A stretch of 64,000 bases of DNA from Ancylomarina sp048268005 (GTDB lineage Bacteria; Bacteroidota; Bacteroidia; Bacteroidales; Marinifilaceae). Positions 61,534 to 64,000 of this stretch are shown piece after piece. The translations under genes were made by a program, and so were the position numbers. Below the pieces are notes generated by a model that was not told where the DNA came from, made no database searches, and saw only the letters and a list, made by a program, of their open reading frames with translations. The stretch is taken from positions 1,302,001 to 1,366,000 of the forward strand of contig JBLWWJ010000001.1 of the NCBI GenBank assembly GCA_048268005.1. The letters are read 5' to 3'. Numbering within the stretch: position 1 is the stretch's first letter; every line of letters begins with the position of its first letter.

Positions 61534-64000
61534 ATGCAGACAATAGAACAAATACTAGAAAGTTTTAATGATAGAATTCTATCTAGTCGAAAAATAGCCG
61601 CTCGAAAAGCGCAATACGTACCTATCCCAAGCGATATGAATCCGGAACTTCAGGATTGTCTTCATCAGATGGGTTACGATCAGCTATACTCCCACCAAGC
61701 TGAGATGTACAAACGCGCCATGCAAGGCAAAAATCTTGTTATTACAACGGGGACAGCCAGTGGTAAATCCTTATCCTTTTACCTGCCCGTTATTCAACGC
61801 TTACTTGAAAACCCAAGCCGACGGGCTATTTTCATTTACCCAACCAAGGCTTTAACCAAAGATCAACTTCGAAATATTGTTGACTTTGTAGAATTCTTTG
61901 GCAAACATCGCATACAAGCCGGTATTTACGATGGAGATACACCGGCTAACGAACGCAGCCGCATTCGCCAGGAGGCCAATATCATTCTCACCAATCCCGA
62001 TATGATTAATGCAACTTTTTTGCCCAATCACAATCGTTATGGTTTCCCACACCTGTTTGCCAATCTGGATTTCCTGGTTATTGATGAATTACATGCCTAC
62101 CGAGGTGCTTTTGGCTCTCAGGTTTCTAATGTGATGCGCCGTTTGTTACGCATATGCCATTACCATGGCAACACGCCTCATTTTCTTTGTAGTTCTGCAA
62201 CCATTGCCAATCCTGCCGAACTGGCCGAAAACATTTGCCATCAGCCCTTTGAACTTATCGATAAGGATGGTTCACCATCTCCTGAAAAGGAGATTCACTT
62301 TTGGCAACCTGAATACATTAAAAAAGCCCAAAGAAAGCGTTCGGTAACGGAAGAGCTGAAAGAACTTTTACCCAATCTAATTGGCAATATGGTGAGGCTG
62401 ATCACCTTTTGTATTTCGCGTAGAGAAACGGAGGTCGTGACCAAAGAATGCCGGGATATCCTGGCTCAGGATCCTTTAAAACTTGGTCCCGACATGTCTG
62501 ATAAGATATCGGCTTACCGTGGTGGTTATACCCCATTGGAACGTGCTCGAATCGAAAAGAATTTGCTTGAAGGTAAGGTTTATGGCGTCGTTTCAACCTC
62601 AGCCCTTGAATTGGGCATCGATATTGGTGCTCTGGATATGGTTGTGATGGGCGGCTTCCCCGGAACGCGAGCAAGTTTTTGGCAGCAATTGGGTCGTGCA
62701 GGGAGAAAAGGTAATAAGGCGCATGCCGTGCTTATGCTTAAGGAAAAACCCATGGATCAATATGTGGGTATGAATCCGGAATGGCTACTAAAATCGGCTT
62801 CGGAAACGGCTGTCATCGACAAGAACAACCTCTATATTCAGCTGGCACACATTCGTGCAGCTTCAGCCGAATTACCCTTAACAATAGATGATATTGCAAC
62901 ATTCCCAGATCTGGGCGAAATCATTCCTCTCTTGCAAAAGGAAGGCGAATTAAGCGAACATCATGCCCAATACCAATGGAGTGGTCAGCTTTCACCTGCT
63001 CATGAAATCAGTTTGCGTAATATGACCAGCGATACCATTAAAGTGGTTGACAGGGAAAAAGAGCTTACCATCACAACCATTGACCTCCTTCAGGCTAAAA
63101 AGGAATTTTATCCTGGTGCCATTTATTTACACGACAGTGTGCAATACAAGAGTCTGGATTTGGATTTGGAGGGGAAAACAGCTTGGGTTAAAGAGGTGGA
63201 TTCCAATTACTATACAGAACCACACAAACCTGGTAATATTGATATTTTAATGGAACACGACCAGCAGGAAAATAAACGTATTTACTCTTGTTTTGGCGAT
63301 GTTCGGGTTAGTGTTCTCGTTTCGGGCTATAAGATGGTGCAATTCAATACGCATCAAAACCTGGGTTACGAAGGCTTGTCACAGATTCTCGAAACACAAA
63401 TGGAAACCGAAGCCTGTTGGATTCAGATACCTGACAATGTGGTTCAGGTTTTTGTGGCGACAGGCAAAGCACCAAGTCTCGAAGTTCCAAAACAAAATAT
63501 GGAAGACAAACAGATTCCACGATTTGATTATACCGAAGGATTGATACATTGCTTAAAAGCTGCTGCATCCATGCGTGTCATGGCAACTCATTCCGACTTG
63601 GGTGGTGATGTTTTTGGATTTGCTCATCCCCAATCGCATTTGCACAAACATGCCATTATTCTTTTCGATGAATATCCGGGAGGTTTAGGTTTCTCTGAAA
63701 AGGCCTTCGAGTTTCTTGGGGAGATCATTCAGAATGCGGGCAAGCTGGTTAAGGACTGTCCTTGCCAGGAAGGCTGTCCGGCCTGTGTTGGCGACCATCG
63801 TATTAACAAACATCTTATTTTATGGGCCCTTCGTTCTTTCTATAAAGAAATTCCCTTACCCAAAGGTATTCACATAGAGGGTTTGCCTGTTTCATTAGAT
63901 AAAAGCACAGCAAAAATAGAATGGCTGCAATTAGCAAGTCGTTGGCAAGAGCTATTGAATCGCTTTGAGAAAGAGAAACATTTCGGAGCCCGTTTCCTGA
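61534..64000 (+). CDS. MrfA/YprA-type DEAD/DEAH helicase with C-terminal zinc-binding domain (partial, runs off right edge)
   Basis: The frame from ATG 61534 stays open for 822 codons. Helicase core: motif I TGTASGKS, motif II IDELHAYRG (DELH), motif III SSAT, motif VI QLGRAGRKG. After about 450 residues of core and a linker, the C-terminal DUF1998/MZB-type zinc cluster reads CPCQEGCPAC. This is the layout of Bacillus MrfA (YprA), a helicase in DNA-damage repair; the MrfB-like exonuclease partner may lie off the right edge. The four-Cys cluster is complete. Confidence 0.93.
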   Translation, partial: MQTIEQILESFNDRILSSRKIAARKAQYVPIPSDMNPELQDCLHQMGYDQLYSHQAEMYKRAMQGKNLVITTGTASGKSLSFYLPVIQRLLENPSRRAIFIYPTKALTKDQLRNIVDFVEFFGKHRIQAGIYDGDTPANERSRIRQEANIILTNPDMINATFLPNHNRYGFPHLFANLDFLVIDELHAYRGAFGSQVSNVMRRLLRICHYHGNTPHFLCSSATIANPAELAENICHQPFELIDKDGSPSPEKEIHFWQPEYIKKAQRKRSVTEELKELLPNLIGNMVRLITFCISRRETEVVTKECRDILAQDPLKLGPDMSDKISAYRGGYTPLERARIEKNLLEGKVYGVVSTSALELGIDIGALDMVVMGGFPGTRASFWQQLGRAGRKGNKAHAVLMLKEKPMDQYVGMNPEWLLKSASETAVIDKNNLYIQLAHIRAASAELPLTIDDIATFPDLGEIIPLLQKEGELSEHHAQYQWSGQLSPAHEISLRNMTSDTIKVVDREKELTITTIDLLQAKKEFYPGAIYLHDSVQYKSLDLDLEGKTAWVKEVDSNYYTEPHKPGNIDILMEHDQQENKRIYSCFGDVRVSVLVSGYKMVQFNTHQNLGYEGLSQILETQMETEACWIQIPDNVVQVFVATGKAPSLEVPKQNMEDKQIPRFDYTEGLIHCLKAAASMRVMATHSDLGGDVFGFAHPQSHLHKHAIILFDEYPGGLGFSEKAFEFLGEIIQNAGKLVKDCPCQEGCPACVGDHRINKHLILWALRSFYKEIPLPKGIHIEGLPVSLDKSTAKIEWLQLASRWQELLNRFEKEKHFGARFL

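Overview
The window looks like a chromosomal stretch from a Bacteroidota bacterium, most likely a marine or anaerobic Marinilabiliales/Marinifilaceae-type organism. This rests on low GC, a periplasmic two-component-propeller sensor kinase, many lipoproteins with Bacteroidota-style lipoboxes, TAnnTTTG-type -7 promoter boxes, DUF-rich secreted proteins, and family resemblance of CPBP, DUF3089, DUF4932 and lipocalin-like proteins. The genus is an inference. No rRNA, tRNA, CRISPR array or intact insertion sequence was seen.

Layout. 1-3366 is a sensor kinase running off the left edge. 3534-15218 is a run of minus-strand accessory genes: a HAD phosphatase, two alpha/beta hydrolases, two CPBP-type membrane proteins, a NUDIX protein, a TonB-C/TPR protein and several small secreted or membrane proteins. 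15722-27487 is one long minus-strand cluster. It holds an NMT1-like binding protein, a Cache-HAMP-SpoIIE phosphatase, an RsbW-like kinase, an RsbV-like STAS protein, two double-domain ABC_sub_bind proteins, a STAS fusion protein, an ABC permease, an ABC ATPase and a single-domain ABC_sub_bind protein. 27749-30663 adds a double-domain SBP_bac_3 lipoprotein and a CDA-fold deaminase. The cluster is bracketed by decayed copies of its own ends: an ATPase fragment at 15530-15655 and an NMT1 fragment plus upstream region at 29333-29822.

30835-50181 is a mosaic of orphan secreted, lipoprotein and membrane genes separated by long, repeat-laden spacers. It includes a potassium-channel-like protein with a secreted-type N-terminal region, an interrupted REP-associated transposase (RAYT), an OsmC protein, a LURP-one-like protein, a beta-propeller lipoprotein and a DUF4932-type protein. 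Six copies of a ~90 bp repeat carry a good TAnnTTTG box. Five stand 58-163 bp upstream of a minus-strand gene, suggesting a dispersed promoter cassette; the sixth stands alone. A second repeat pair (34740, 41263) is also promoter-like.

50475-64000 holds a slipin, a DMT transporter, an ~1.1 kb non-coding region with three related terminator/dual-hairpin units, and an NtrY/NtrC-type two-component pair. That pair is divergent from a MacB-like ABC ATPase/permease operon with a sigma-54-like promoter. It is followed by an outer-surface protein, a lipocalin-like protein and an MrfA/YprA-type helicase that runs off the right edge.

The most system-like feature is the 15.7-27.5 kb cluster. It wires a periplasmic-sensing partner-switch module (phosphatase, kinase, antagonist) into an ABC importer with unusually many, often duplicated, binding domains. 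All functions are inferred by reading motifs; no database search was run.
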